DNA of 30,632 nucleotides from an uncultured Desulfobacterium sp. (lineage in GTDB: Bacteria; Desulfobacterota; Desulfobacteria; Desulfobacterales; Desulfobacteraceae). The translations under genes were made by a program, and so were the position numbers. Shown here piece by piece: positions 1 through 8,090 of this stretch (the stretch's first letter is position 1; each line of letters begins with the position of its first letter). Under the pieces are notes generated by a model. The model was given only the letters and a program-made list of their open reading frames with translations, did not search any database and was not told the DNA's origin. Location of the stretch: positions 1-30,632 of the forward strand of contig CAKZLA010000473.1 in assembly GCA_937124525.1 (NCBI GenBank), written 5' to 3'.

Positions 1-1
1 C

Positions 2-127
2 TTTTACGGCGGTATGGTATGGCATGGGCTGGGTATAAATGTAGTTTGTCACAGCTCCTTTGTTTTCAGCCTTACAGGGTTTGCCTGCCTGTTATGGGGG
101 ACAAAAAACTGGATTCCGGAACAGTAA
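2..127 (+). CDS. C-terminal fragment of a probable membrane protein
   Basis: The window opens inside a reading frame (frame 2) that runs 41 codons to a TAA at 125-127. The visible end is hydrophobic and rich in Gly, Phe, Val and Leu. It looks like a last transmembrane segment followed by a short charged tail ending in WIPEQ, as in many transporters (for example MFS proteins). The family cannot be named from so little sequence. The frame is preferred over frame 1, which also stays open to about 150, because its composition is typical of a membrane helix. No RNA or terminator was seen between it and the hsp20 gene; 128-375 holds only AT-rich sequence that probably carries the promoter of the next gene. 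Confidence 0.35.
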   Translation, partial: FYGGMVWHGLGINVVCHSSFVFSLTGFACLLWGTKNWIPEQ

Positions 128-375
128 GACTTGACGGTGGAAAAAAATAATTATAAAGCTCTATGATAAAAAGGGCGTTGAGGTATTGAATGTAAATATT
201 CTGGTTGGTAATGTAAATGCTTGGCCAGTGCCCCATATTCGCCTATTTGGGATTGCGTTCTAATTATTCCTCCTTTACAAGCTTGGAACCCAGTGTTATT
301 CTTATTAGAATTAACTGCCTGTTTGTATATTGCAGTGTTCATTATAAATCAACACAGCTTCAGGAGTTTTCTGTA

Positions 376-819
376 ATGGAATATTTAGAAATTATCTTTG
401 GTGAAGATTTTGAGCGCTCTTCAAGGGGAGAGAGAGAGGGACAGGATATGTTTCAATCCATTAATCCCATGTTTTGCCTTTCAAAGCGAATCTGGAAACC
501 GCAGATGGATATTTTTGAATCCAGGCATCATATTACCATCCAAGCCGAAATATCAGGGGTTGAAAAGGATGATATAACCATCCAGGTTAGCAATAAGGCC
601 GTCAAAATATCGGGAAGCCGATGCCGGAAACCCCCGGAACATCCCGCCACATTCAGACTTGCTGAAATTCAGTTTGGCCGGTTTGAAAGGGTTCTTTATC
701 TGCCGTCTTTAATTGATGTGGATAAAGTTTCTGCCTCATATTCCAATGGGTTTCTTGAAATAAGCCTTGCAAAGCTTCCAGTGGAAAGAACCGAAACTGT
801 TGAAATATCTTACAGATAA
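376..819 (+). CDS. Hsp20/alpha-crystallin small heat shock protein
   Basis: A 147-residue ATP-independent holdase chaperone of the Hsp20 family, expected in the cytoplasm, where it keeps unfolding proteins soluble. The alpha-crystallin domain covers roughly residues 43-145. It starts with the WKPQMDIFES strand, continues through the ITIQAEISGVEKDDITIQV core and ends with the NGFLEISLAKL strand, a G-F-L-E-I variant of the conserved GxL signature. The frame is open further upstream to 217, but the ATG at 376 is chosen because it has an AGGAG 9 bases before it and gives the usual family length. The gene is followed 17 bases later by lon on the same strand, so the two are probably one proteostasis operon. 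No CIRCE element was recognised upstream. Confidence 0.9.
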   Translation: MEYLEIIFGEDFERSSRGEREGQDMFQSINPMFCLSKRIWKPQMDIFESRHHITIQAEISGVEKDDITIQVSNKAVKISGSRCRKPPEHPATFRLAEIQFGRFERVLYLPSLIDVDKVSASYSNGFLEISLAKLPVERTETVEISYR

Positions 820-836
820 ATGCATAGGAATTTCCC

Positions 837-3194
837 ATGAGTGAACTTCAGACTTCCGTAAATGTCAATCCAGATCACATACCGGAGACCCTTCCTGTTT
901 TACCCATTGTGGATACAAATCTGTTTCCTAAGATGGTACTTCCCCTTGTGATCATGCAGGATGAGGCCATCAAGCTCATTGATGAAACCATGGCCGGGAA
1001 CAGAATGCTGGGTGTGCTGTTATCAAAGCGTTCTGATGTTACATCCCGGCACTCTTCAAAGGATCTCAATAAAATTGGCACCGTGGCCATTATTTTAAAA
1101 ATGGCTAAGATGGAGGATAACAGGGCCCAGTTATTGATCCAGGGATTAAGCAGATTTAAGGTAAAAGAATACATTGAGGGGAAACCCTATATCCAGGCCC
1201 GCATAGAAACCATTGAAGGGGAAAATTTAAAAGACGATAAAGAGACCCGGGCACTCATGTCCAATGTGGTGGACCAGTACGAAAAAATTGTCTCACTTTC
1301 GCCGGGATTACCAGCGGAAATCGGTGGGATGGTTAAATCCATCAAAGAGCCGGATGTGCTGGCGGATATGGTGGCTTCCACCATCAACGCGCCCATCCTT
1401 GAAAAACAGAAAGTGCTTGAAATTCTGGATGTAAAAAAACGATTGACCAAGGTAACCCGCCTGGTGGCGGATCAGCTGGAAATCCTTGAAATGGGTTCTA
1501 AAATTCAAACCCAGGTCAAGGAGGACATGGATAAACGTCAGCGGGAGTACTATTTACGCCAGCAACTCAAGGCCATCAAGGAAGAGCTGGGAGAAACCGA
1601 TGATGAAAGCGTTGAGATTGATGAATATCGTAAGAAAATAGCCTCAAAAAAGCTACCCGAAGGAGCTGCCAAAGAGGCGGAACGGGAAGTCACACGCCTG
1701 TCTCGCATGCACCCCTCATCCTCGGAGTATGTGGTGGCTTCCACCTACCTGGATTGGCTCACCTCCCTCCCCTGGTCTGAAAAATCCAAAGATAAGCTCG
1801 ATATTAAGGCGGCCCGCAAAATTTTGGATCAGGATCATTATGGTCTGGAAAAACCCAAAAAGAGAATCATTGAATATCTGGCCGTGCGTAAACTTAAAAA
1901 AGATTCCAAAGGCCCCATCCTTTGTTTTTCCGGACCGCCTGGTACGGGTAAGACCTCCCTTGGTAAATCCATTGCAAGGGCACTGGGGCGAAAGTTTGTT
2001 CGCATTGCATTGGGCGGGATCCGGGATGAGGCGGAAATTCGTGGTCATCGGAGAACCTATGTGGGAGCCATGCCCGGCAGAATCATCCAGGAGATCCGCA
2101 GGGCTGGAAAAAACAATCCGGTGTTTATGCTGGATGAGATTGACAAGGTGAGCTCTTCCTACCAGGGAGATCCTTCCAGCGCCCTTCTGGAGGTTCTTGA
2201 TCCGGAACAGAATTATTCCTTCACCGATCATTACATGGATGTTCCCTTTGATCTCACCGATGTTATTTTTCTCACCACTGCCAATGTGCTTCACACCATT
2301 CCTGCTCCCCTGCGGGATCGCATGGAAGTGTTGGAGCTTAACGGGTACACCGAAGATGAGAAACTGAAAATAGCCACCAAATATCTTTTGCCAAGGCAGC
2401 GCCTGGCCAATGGGTTGAAAACCTCCCAGATTACCATCACCAAGGGGGCGCTCAAGGATATTATTTCAGGGTACACCCGGGAATCGGGGTTACGAAATCT
2501 TGAAAGAGAGATTGGATCCGTGTGCCGGGGGGCTGCCAGCAAAATCGCCCAGGGTGAAGCTGAAAAAATAGCCGTGGGTAAAAAAGAGATCCATGAATAT
2601 CTTGGATCTGTTCGAAATATGCTGGAAAACGGCACCAACATCACCGTGCCCGGTGTGGTTGTGGGACTTGCATGGACCCCTGTGGGGGGAGATATCCTCT
2701 TTATTGAGGCCACGGCCATGAAGGGGAGCAAAAACTTGATACTCACCGGTCAACTGGGGGACGTCATGAAGGAATCCGCCCGCACAGCCATGAGTTATAT
2801 TCGATCCCATGCGGAAAAATTAAACATTGAAGAGGACTTTTTTGATACCCATGATATCCACATCCATGTGCCCGCCGGGGCCATTCCCAAGGATGGACCC
2901 TCTGCCGGTGTGACCATGTTAACGGCTTTAACCTCCCTTATCACGGGAAAGATGGCGAAAAAGAAACTGGCCATGACCGGTGAAATTACCCTGAGGGGTG
3001 AGGTATTGCCGGTGGGTGGCATAAAGGAAAAGGTCATTGCCGCCAACAGGGCGGGTATAAAAAGCTTGATTCTGCCTCTGTGGAATGAAAAGGATCTGGA
3101 GGATATACCTGAAAATATCAGAGAAACCATGGATTTTCATTTTACCGACAAGATGGACGATGTGATTTCTCGTGCCCTGGAGCTGGATGTCTGA
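837..3194 (+). CDS. lon: ATP-dependent protease La (Lon)
   Basis: A 785-residue LonA-type protease that uses ATP to unfold and degrade damaged and regulatory proteins in the cytoplasm. Order of domains: N-terminal substrate-binding LON domain (about 18-210), coiled-coil linker (about 215-300), AAA+ module with Walker A GPPGTGKT (Lys372) and Walker B VFMLDEID, then the C-terminal protease domain. The catalytic dyad is Ser689 in PKDGPSAG and Lys732 in GGIKEKV; the 43-residue spacing equals that of E. coli Lon (679/722). Length is normal for the family. The ATG at 837 follows AGGAA within a few bases. The gene sits directly after hsp20, and its last 8 bases overlap the start of the next gene, which suggests translational coupling. 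Confidence 0.98.
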   Translation: MSELQTSVNVNPDHIPETLPVLPIVDTNLFPKMVLPLVIMQDEAIKLIDETMAGNRMLGVLLSKRSDVTSRHSSKDLNKIGTVAIILKMAKMEDNRAQLLIQGLSRFKVKEYIEGKPYIQARIETIEGENLKDDKETRALMSNVVDQYEKIVSLSPGLPAEIGGMVKSIKEPDVLADMVASTINAPILEKQKVLEILDVKKRLTKVTRLVADQLEILEMGSKIQTQVKEDMDKRQREYYLRQQLKAIKEELGETDDESVEIDEYRKKIASKKLPEGAAKEAEREVTRLSRMHPSSSEYVVASTYLDWLTSLPWSEKSKDKLDIKAARKILDQDHYGLEKPKKRIIEYLAVRKLKKDSKGPILCFSGPPGTGKTSLGKSIARALGRKFVRIALGGIRDEAEIRGHRRTYVGAMPGRIIQEIRRAGKNNPVFMLDEIDKVSSSYQGDPSSALLEVLDPEQNYSFTDHYMDVPFDLTDVIFLTTANVLHTIPAPLRDRMEVLELNGYTEDEKLKIATKYLLPRQRLANGLKTSQITITKGALKDIISGYTRESGLRNLEREIGSVCRGAASKIAQGEAEKIAVGKKEIHEYLGSVRNMLENGTNITVPGVVVGLAWTPVGGDILFIEATAMKGSKNLILTGQLGDVMKESARTAMSYIRSHAEKLNIEEDFFDTHDIHIHVPAGAIPKDGPSAGVTMLTALTSLITGKMAKKKLAMTGEITLRGEVLPVGGIKEKVIAANRAGIKSLILPLWNEKDLEDIPENIRETMDFHFTDKMDDVISRALELDV

Positions 3195-3975
3195 TTATCT
3201 GCGGATTCAATGGATTCTGATCCTGTTACTGGCAGTGATTATGTCTGTGGGGGGATGTTCATCATCCTCCCCTGTCCCCCCCCCTGATGAACTCAAGGGT
3301 TATGGTGGTACAACATCTCCCCAGGTGCCTGGAAAAAAAACAGGCACCTTCAAGTCCTATAAAGTTGCTGGAAAAACCTATCATCCCCTGTCCCATGCCC
3401 AGGGATTTTCCCAAAAAGGGATGGCATCCTGGTATGGTAAAAAATTCCATGGTAGAAAAACCGCCAATGGAGAAACCTATAACATGTATGCCATGACCGC
3501 AGCCCATAAAACCCTTCCCATGAACACCTGGGTCCAGGTGAATAATCTTGATAACGGAAAAAAAGTGGTGCTTCGCGTCAATGACAGGGGACCCTTTGTT
3601 GCCAACAGAATCATTGATTTGTCTTATACCGGGGCAAAAAAACTAGGAGTGCTGGGGCCGGGAACGGCAAATGTGAAGGTGGTTGCCCTGGGAAAAAGTG
3701 CTGGAAAAAATGATAATAAATATATACCCCTGGATTATTGGAAGGGAGATTTTACCCTGCAGGTGGGGGCTTTCACCGTTCTTTCCAATGCCCGGGCCTA
3801 CCGGAAAAAATTATCAGCCAAATATGATAATGCCCATATAATCACCCACAAGGATTATCGGGGAACCTTTTATCGGGTACGTGTGGGAAAATTTACCCAA
3901 TTGAAGGTTGCGGAATCCTTTAAATTAAAACTCAAAAGATCGGGTATACACAATGCCTTTACCGTGGCCCGGTAA
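3187..3975 (+). CDS. rlpA: RlpA-family septal ring lytic transglycosylase lipoprotein with SPOR domain
   Basis: A 262-residue secreted lipoprotein. A hydrophobic signal (residues 7-20) ends in a lipobox-like VGGC with the lipidated Cys at 24. A double-psi beta-barrel RlpA domain (about 78-172) follows, with GMASWYG, His107 in TAAHKTLP and Asp133 in RVNDRGPF; the equivalent His and Asp are catalytic in Pseudomonas RlpA. A SPOR domain (about 188-262) binds denuded septal peptidoglycan. RlpA cleaves such glycan strands during daughter-cell separation. The frame also has a GTG at 3172, but the ATG at 3187 is preferred: it is preceded by GGAG and places the signal peptide normally. It overlaps the lon stop codon by 8 bases. 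Membership of the family is clear; enzymatic activity is inferred. Confidence 0.88.
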   Translation: MSDYLRIQWILILLLAVIMSVGGCSSSSPVPPPDELKGYGGTTSPQVPGKKTGTFKSYKVAGKTYHPLSHAQGFSQKGMASWYGKKFHGRKTANGETYNMYAMTAAHKTLPMNTWVQVNNLDNGKKVVLRVNDRGPFVANRIIDLSYTGAKKLGVLGPGTANVKVVALGKSAGKNDNKYIPLDYWKGDFTLQVGAFTVLSNARAYRKKLSAKYDNAHIITHKDYRGTFYRVRVGKFTQLKVAESFKLKLKRSGIHNAFTVAR

Positions 3976-4071
3976 ATAACCAGGACCTGTGGAGAATGTG
4001 GAAAAAATCAGGACTGGAATTATTTTCATTGCCTTTGCCAATCACATACGAAAATTACAAATAAGAGTCTC

Positions 4072-4629
4072 ATGCCAAATACAATTTTCCTTGACCGGGA
4101 CGGTGTCATCAATGTGGATTCCCCGGACTACATCAAAACCCCGGATGAATTTAATTTTATTCCCGGCAGTACAAAGGCCATGGCTCTTTTGACGTCCCAT
4201 GGATTTGATGTCATTGTTATCACCAATCAGTCGGTTATCAACCGAAAAATGGTGACCTCCCCCACCCTTGACGCCATTTTTGATAAATTAAAAAGCGGTG
4301 TGACAGCCGCAGGAGGGACAATTAAGGATATCTTTTTTTGTCCCCATACCCCCCATGAAAACTGTTCCTGTCGTAAACCCCTGCCGGGTCTTATCCTCCA
4401 GGCGCAAAAAAAATATGACATTAATCTTGAAAAGACTTGCATGGTGGGGGACAGTCCCAAGGACATTATGTGCGCCCGGAATGCAGGATGTGGCAAAGCC
4501 GTGCTGGTGGAAACCGGTAACGGTGTAAATGCGTTGAAGACCCTTCAAGCCCAGGGGCATTCTCCAGACCATGTTGTTCCTGACCTCATGGCAGCGGCCA
4601 GACTTATCATCCAACATTATCAGCAGTGA
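4072..4629 (+). CDS. gmhB: D-glycero-D-manno-heptose 1,7-bisphosphate 7-phosphatase (HAD IIIA, GmhB-like)
   Basis: A 185-residue HAD-superfamily phosphatase of the histidinol-phosphatase/GmhB branch. Motif I is FLDRDGVIN, with nucleophile Asp8 and acid/base Asp10. Motif II is ITNQS and motif IV is MVGDSPKDI. A zinc-binding loop C-x-H-x5-C-x-C is visible at Cys90, His92, Cys98 and Cys100, which marks the GmhB/HisB-N group. GmhB removes the 7-phosphate of heptose bisphosphate in the ADP-heptose branch that feeds the lipopolysaccharide inner core. The neighbours are not LPS genes, so substrate anomer or a histidinol-phosphate role cannot be excluded. Only 12 bases separate it from the following helicase gene. 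The ribosome site before the ATG (AAGAG) is weak. Confidence 0.85.
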   Translation: MPNTIFLDRDGVINVDSPDYIKTPDEFNFIPGSTKAMALLTSHGFDVIVITNQSVINRKMVTSPTLDAIFDKLKSGVTAAGGTIKDIFFCPHTPHENCSCRKPLPGLILQAQKKYDINLEKTCMVGDSPKDIMCARNAGCGKAVLVETGNGVNALKTLQAQGHSPDHVVPDLMAAARLIIQHYQQ

Positions 4630-4641
4630 CCAGAACTTTCC

Positions 4642-6819
4642 ATGATTACCATTAAAGGCACCCTGGCCCGGATTACCTTTCGTAACGAGGACAATCACTA
4701 TACCATCGCCAGGATAACCGTTCATGGTACCAGAGAACCCGTTGTTATTGTGGGCCACATGGCAGGGGTTGCCCAGGGTGAGACCCTTGCACTTAAAGGA
4801 AGCTGGGTGACCCATGTGAAATATGGGGAGCAGTTCAAGGTGGAATCCTTTGAAGTGATTTTACCTGCCACGGTGGGGGGGATTAAAAAATATTTGGGCT
4901 CCGGTATTATCAAAGGCATTGGTAAAACCATGGCCGATAAAATTGTGGAGAAATTCCAGGAAGACGCCCTTGATATCATTGAAAATGAGCCCCATCGCCT
5001 CCGGGAAATCCAGGGAATCGGGAAATCAAAATGTGATCGTATTACCAAGGCCTGGGACAGTCATCATGCCGTTCGCCGGGTGATGCAGTTCTTACAGGAC
5101 AACGGCATCGGGGTTACCCATGCGGCGGCCATTCTTAGTTTTTATGGCCCCCAAGCCCTGGACACCTTGAAAAAAAATCCATATTGGATCAGCCGGGATA
5201 TTCCCCAGGCAGGCTTTGAGGTGGCAGATACCATTGCCATGAAAGCCGGTGTAAAACGCGATGATCCAGACCGTATCAAAGCCTGTATTGTCTATTTCTT
5301 GTTGAAATGGGAGTCCGATGGCCATGTGTTTGCCCACAAATCCCAGTTGTTGCAACGGTGTGTTCAGATGACCTCTGCCCCGGCTGAAGTGATGAACAAG
5401 GCCCTTAAAGCCCTTGAAAAAGGGGCTGAAATCGTCATTGAAAAAATGAACCAGGCCGAAATAACTGACGATATGGAAGCAGATGAAAAAGTCTATTTAA
5501 AACGTCTTCACCGGGCAGAAGAAGGAATTGCCCAGAGAATACAGGCCATGCTTTCCATTGGCCCACCGTCCTTTGAGCTGGACGAAAATATCATTGAACA
5601 AGAGGTTCTCCAACGTCTGGCACTGAAACTATCCGTTGAACAGATGTCCGTTGTTAAAGAGATTTTGACCCACCGGGTGGTGGTGATCACCGGCGGCCCT
5701 GGCACCGGAAAAACCACCTTGGTACGGTCAGTGTGCTCTATTTTTGCCAAGTTAAAACAGTCGGTGCTGCTTGCTGCTCCCACGGGCCGGGCTGCAAGGC
5801 GTCTTGCCGAGGTTACGGGCCGCAAAGCCTTTACCTTGCATAAGACGCTGCTCTATGACCCCGATGATGCCACCTTTGGCAGAGGTATCACCAACCCCCT
5901 GGATATTGATGTGATGATTGTGGATGAATCCTCCATGGTGGATACCATGCTCATGTACCATCTGCTCCAGGCGGTTCCCATAACTTCCGTGTTAATTCTG
6001 GTGGGGGATATTTTCCAGTTGCCGTCGGTGGGGCCGGGAAATGTACTGTCTGATATTATTGGATCAGGTAGAGTTAAAACATTTTCCCTGACCCGGATTT
6101 TTCGCCAGGCAGAACAGAGTCCCATTGTGATGAATGCCCACTGCATCAGAAATGGTCAGATGCCATGCCTGGATCGGGATAAGGATGATAAAGGGCTGTC
6201 GGAATTTTATTTCATTGAAAATAATGATCCTTGCCGGGTGGTGCAAACCATATTGGATCTGTGCGGCGGCAGGATTAGAAATGCCTTTTCCCATGTCAAT
6301 GACATCCAGGTACTAACCCCCATGCACAAAGGGGAAGCGGGTACCATTAATCTAAATCATCAGCTCCAGTCCGTTCTCAACAATACCCCGGGGGGAATTA
6401 ATGCCGGCGGTATGATATTTAAGACCGGGGATAAGGTTATGCATCTTAAAAATAACTACCAGAAGGATGTTTTTAATGGTGATATTGGGGTGGTGGATGA
6501 GGTGGTGGCATCTGAAAATCGACTGGTGGTGGATTACGAGGGACGACTGGTGGATTACGATATCATGGAGCTGGATGAGTTGACCCTGGCCTATGCTGTT
6601 TCCGTGCATAAATCCCAGGGATCTGAGTATTCTGCGGTTGTTATTGCCATCACCACCATGCACTATCCCTTGCTCCAGCGAAATCTCTTGTATACGGCCA
6701 TGACCCGGGGAAAACATCTTGTTATTCTGGTGGGGTCCCGACGGGCTGTGGAGATTGCCTTGAACAACAATCGTACGGATTTTCGACTTTCTGGATTGAG
6801 TCAACGGATTCAGGTATAG
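4642..6819 (+). CDS. recD2: RecD2-like superfamily 1B DNA helicase
   Basis: A 725-residue helicase of the RecD2 type, the long RecD relatives found without RecBC. The N-terminal third (about 1-190) has the OB-like start typical of the group and tandem helix-hairpin-helix motifs around GSGIIKGIGKTMADKI and LREIQGIGKSKC. Walker A is GGPGTGKTT with Lys357; Walker B is MIVDESSMVD; further helicase motifs include LVGDIFQLPSVGPG, the arginine motif LTRIFRQAEQS and the C-terminal AYAVSVHKSQGSE and YTAMTRGK. Family members unwind DNA 5'-3' and act in repair. The gene follows gmhB by 12 bases, so co-transcription is likely. No RecB or RecC gene is in the window. Confidence 0.93.
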   Translation: MITIKGTLARITFRNEDNHYTIARITVHGTREPVVIVGHMAGVAQGETLALKGSWVTHVKYGEQFKVESFEVILPATVGGIKKYLGSGIIKGIGKTMADKIVEKFQEDALDIIENEPHRLREIQGIGKSKCDRITKAWDSHHAVRRVMQFLQDNGIGVTHAAAILSFYGPQALDTLKKNPYWISRDIPQAGFEVADTIAMKAGVKRDDPDRIKACIVYFLLKWESDGHVFAHKSQLLQRCVQMTSAPAEVMNKALKALEKGAEIVIEKMNQAEITDDMEADEKVYLKRLHRAEEGIAQRIQAMLSIGPPSFELDENIIEQEVLQRLALKLSVEQMSVVKEILTHRVVVITGGPGTGKTTLVRSVCSIFAKLKQSVLLAAPTGRAARRLAEVTGRKAFTLHKTLLYDPDDATFGRGITNPLDIDVMIVDESSMVDTMLMYHLLQAVPITSVLILVGDIFQLPSVGPGNVLSDIIGSGRVKTFSLTRIFRQAEQSPIVMNAHCIRNGQMPCLDRDKDDKGLSEFYFIENNDPCRVVQTILDLCGGRIRNAFSHVNDIQVLTPMHKGEAGTINLNHQLQSVLNNTPGGINAGGMIFKTGDKVMHLKNNYQKDVFNGDIGVVDEVVASENRLVVDYEGRLVDYDIMELDELTLAYAVSVHKSQGSEYSAVVIAITTMHYPLLQRNLLYTAMTRGKHLVILVGSRRAVEIALNNNRTDFRLSGLSQRIQV

Positions 6820-6924
6820 ATAAGCCATAAGCCATAAAGGTTTTGCTCTACCCGTACAGGTCAAAATTGAAATTATTTATTCAGCTCGCTTCAAATTGTG
6901 TGCACCTTTTTGATCTTTTCCGTG

Positions 6925-7053
6925 GGGGGTGGTCATAAGCTGGGCCACTATACGGGAGATAAAATTTTACTCATCACAAATTATTGTAATGACTTGATTT
7001 AATTTTTGGCATTAAAATTCCATCACAAAATGGCCGACGTTATGACCAAGCCC
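6925..7053 (-). repeat. MITE-like inverted-repeat element, left copy
   Basis: A ~129-bp non-coding element whose two ends are imperfect inverted repeats of about 27 bp, built around GGGCTTGNNCATAAC-type and TGGGCCACT motifs. Read on the minus strand it aligns along its length with the copy at 14068-14197, including an internal block with ATTACA, TAAATTTT-like sequence and a shared GTATAGTGGCCCA core. No transposase is present, so it fits a MITE mobilised in trans. The rest of the 6820-7098 gap, between the convergent helicase and hydrolase genes, shows nothing recognisable. Confidence 0.65.
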
Positions 7054-7098
7054 GATTATTTCTTGTCGGGTACTTAGGTCCCGGAATTCAACAGGTAC

Positions 7099-7902
7099 TT
7101 ATTCCATAACTATCAGGTTTTTTAACGTCCCTATTTTTTTGATGGTTGTTTCTAAAACATCCCCAGGTGAAAGAAAGACCCGTGGGGTTCTTGTATAACC
7201 AACACCGCTGGGTGTTCCAGTTAAAATAACGGTACCCGGAAGCAGCGTTGCGCTTTCAGACAGATAGGAAATTATCTCAGCCACGGAAAATATCATATCT
7301 TGTGTATTGCTTTTCTGCATTACCTCTCCATTAAGGAGGCACTCTATGTGCAGGTTTTGGGGATTAACAATTTCGTCGGCCGTCACGATCCATGGCCCCA
7401 TGGGGCAGAAGGTGTCAAAATTTTTGCCTTTGATCCACTGGCCTCCGCCAGCATGCTTTTGCCATCTTCTTGCGGAAATATCATTGCTGCAGGTATACCC
7501 GAAAATGTGATCAAGCGCTTTTTCAATACGGACATTTTTGGCTTTTTTGCCTATTATCACAGCCAGTTCTGCTTCAAAATCCACCTCGGGTTTTGCCTGG
7601 CAGGAGATAGGGATCTCTATGTCGCAATTATGTCCGGTTACGGAGGATGGGCTTTTCATGAATACAATGGGATATTTGGGAAGTGCCATTCCAGTCTCTT
7701 TGGCATGTCTTCTATAATTGAGTCCAATGCCAAAGACCGCACTGGGTTCAATGGGGCTGAGTAAGGAGCATACGTCGACCCTTTTTCCAATATCATTCAT
7801 TCCCTGGAAAATATTTCCTTCCATGATTGAGGCTCTTCCATCTTTGTATTCACAGCCGGTATAAACTCTGTTGTCCTTACTTATAAATCGGATAATCTGC
7901 AT
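7099..7902 (-). CDS. Fumarylacetoacetate hydrolase (FAH)-family protein
   Basis: A 267-residue protein of the FAH superfamily, whose members hydrolyse, decarboxylate or hydrate 2-oxo or 1,3-dicarbonyl acids. An N-terminal cap of about 50 residues precedes the catalytic beta-barrel. The NYRRHAKET motif (His66), the divalent-metal ligands Glu110, Glu112 (DFEAELAV) and Asp141 (SNDISARRWQ), the loop KGKNFDTFCPMGPW, and GTVILTGTPSGVG near the C-terminus are all visible. The start at 7902 has AGGAG about 10 bases upstream. It is the leftmost gene of the minus-strand catabolic block, and the upstream region carries its own promoter and dyads, so it may be an independent transcript. The substrate is unknown; homologues include oxaloacetate decarboxylase/acylpyruvase-like enzymes and 2-hydroxyhepta-2,4-diene-1,7-dioate isomerases. 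Confidence 0.88.
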   Translation of the reverse strand: MQIIRFISKDNRVYTGCEYKDGRASIMEGNIFQGMNDIGKRVDVCSLLSPIEPSAVFGIGLNYRRHAKETGMALPKYPIVFMKSPSSVTGHNCDIEIPISCQAKPEVDFEAELAVIIGKKAKNVRIEKALDHIFGYTCSNDISARRWQKHAGGGQWIKGKNFDTFCPMGPWIVTADEIVNPQNLHIECLLNGEVMQKSNTQDMIFSVAEIISYLSESATLLPGTVILTGTPSGVGYTRTPRVFLSPGDVLETTIKKIGTLKNLIVME

Positions 7903-7944
7903 TATTTATTTACTCCTGAAAAATTTTAAAATTGCAAAATGAAC

Positions 7945-7972
7945 ATACTATCAATACCTTCGCCAAATTCAA
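7945..7972 (-). promoter_or_regulatory. Putative promoter of the FAH-family gene
   Basis: On the minus strand a TTGAAT -35 box (7967-7972) is separated by 16 bases from a TAGTAT -10 box (7945-7950), about 40 bases upstream of the start codon. The spacer between the boxes is exactly one 14-bp arm of the inverted repeat described for 7953-8082, so a protein bound there would directly control the promoter. Confidence 0.42.
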
Positions 7973-8082
7973 AACCGATTTGAAACTTGGCAATCACAAT
8001 ACAATATGTTGTATTGATATGGGTGGATGAATCACCAGATATAGGTTGAAATCTAAACAAAAATAAAATTGGCGAAGGTATT
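7953..8082. repeat. 130-bp inverted-repeat module upstream of the FAH-family gene
   Basis: The 14-bp sequence AATACCTTCGCCAA at 7953-7966 reappears as its exact reverse complement at 8069-8082. The flanks inside the arms are loosely palindromic too (GATTTGAAAC versus GATTTCAACC), and the 20-bp dyad at 7997-8016 lies between the arms. The left arm lies within the putative promoter spacer. It may be a pair of operators for a looping regulator. It could also be a MITE unrelated to the other pair, since ACTAT occurs just outside both ends (7947-7951 and 8084-8088) like a target duplication. Confidence 0.6.
7997..8016. promoter_or_regulatory. Perfect operator-like dyad CAATACAA-N4-TTGTATTG
   Basis: Two perfect 8-bp arms are separated by four bases (TATG). 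The size and symmetry fit a dimeric transcription factor site. It lies 95 bases upstream of the FAH-family gene and just after the stop of the upstream dehydrogenase gene. The regulator is not identifiable. Confidence 0.5.
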
Positions 8083-8090
8083 AACTATGG

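Noticed and set aside
217..375. 53-codon N-terminal extension of the Hsp20 frame
   Set aside because: No ribosome site at 217, composition unlike Hsp20, and a well-placed AGGAG-ATG exists at 376.
1716..2294. 192-codon minus-strand frame opposite lon
   Set aside because: Antisense shadow of the conserved AAA+ domain of Lon; no independent support.
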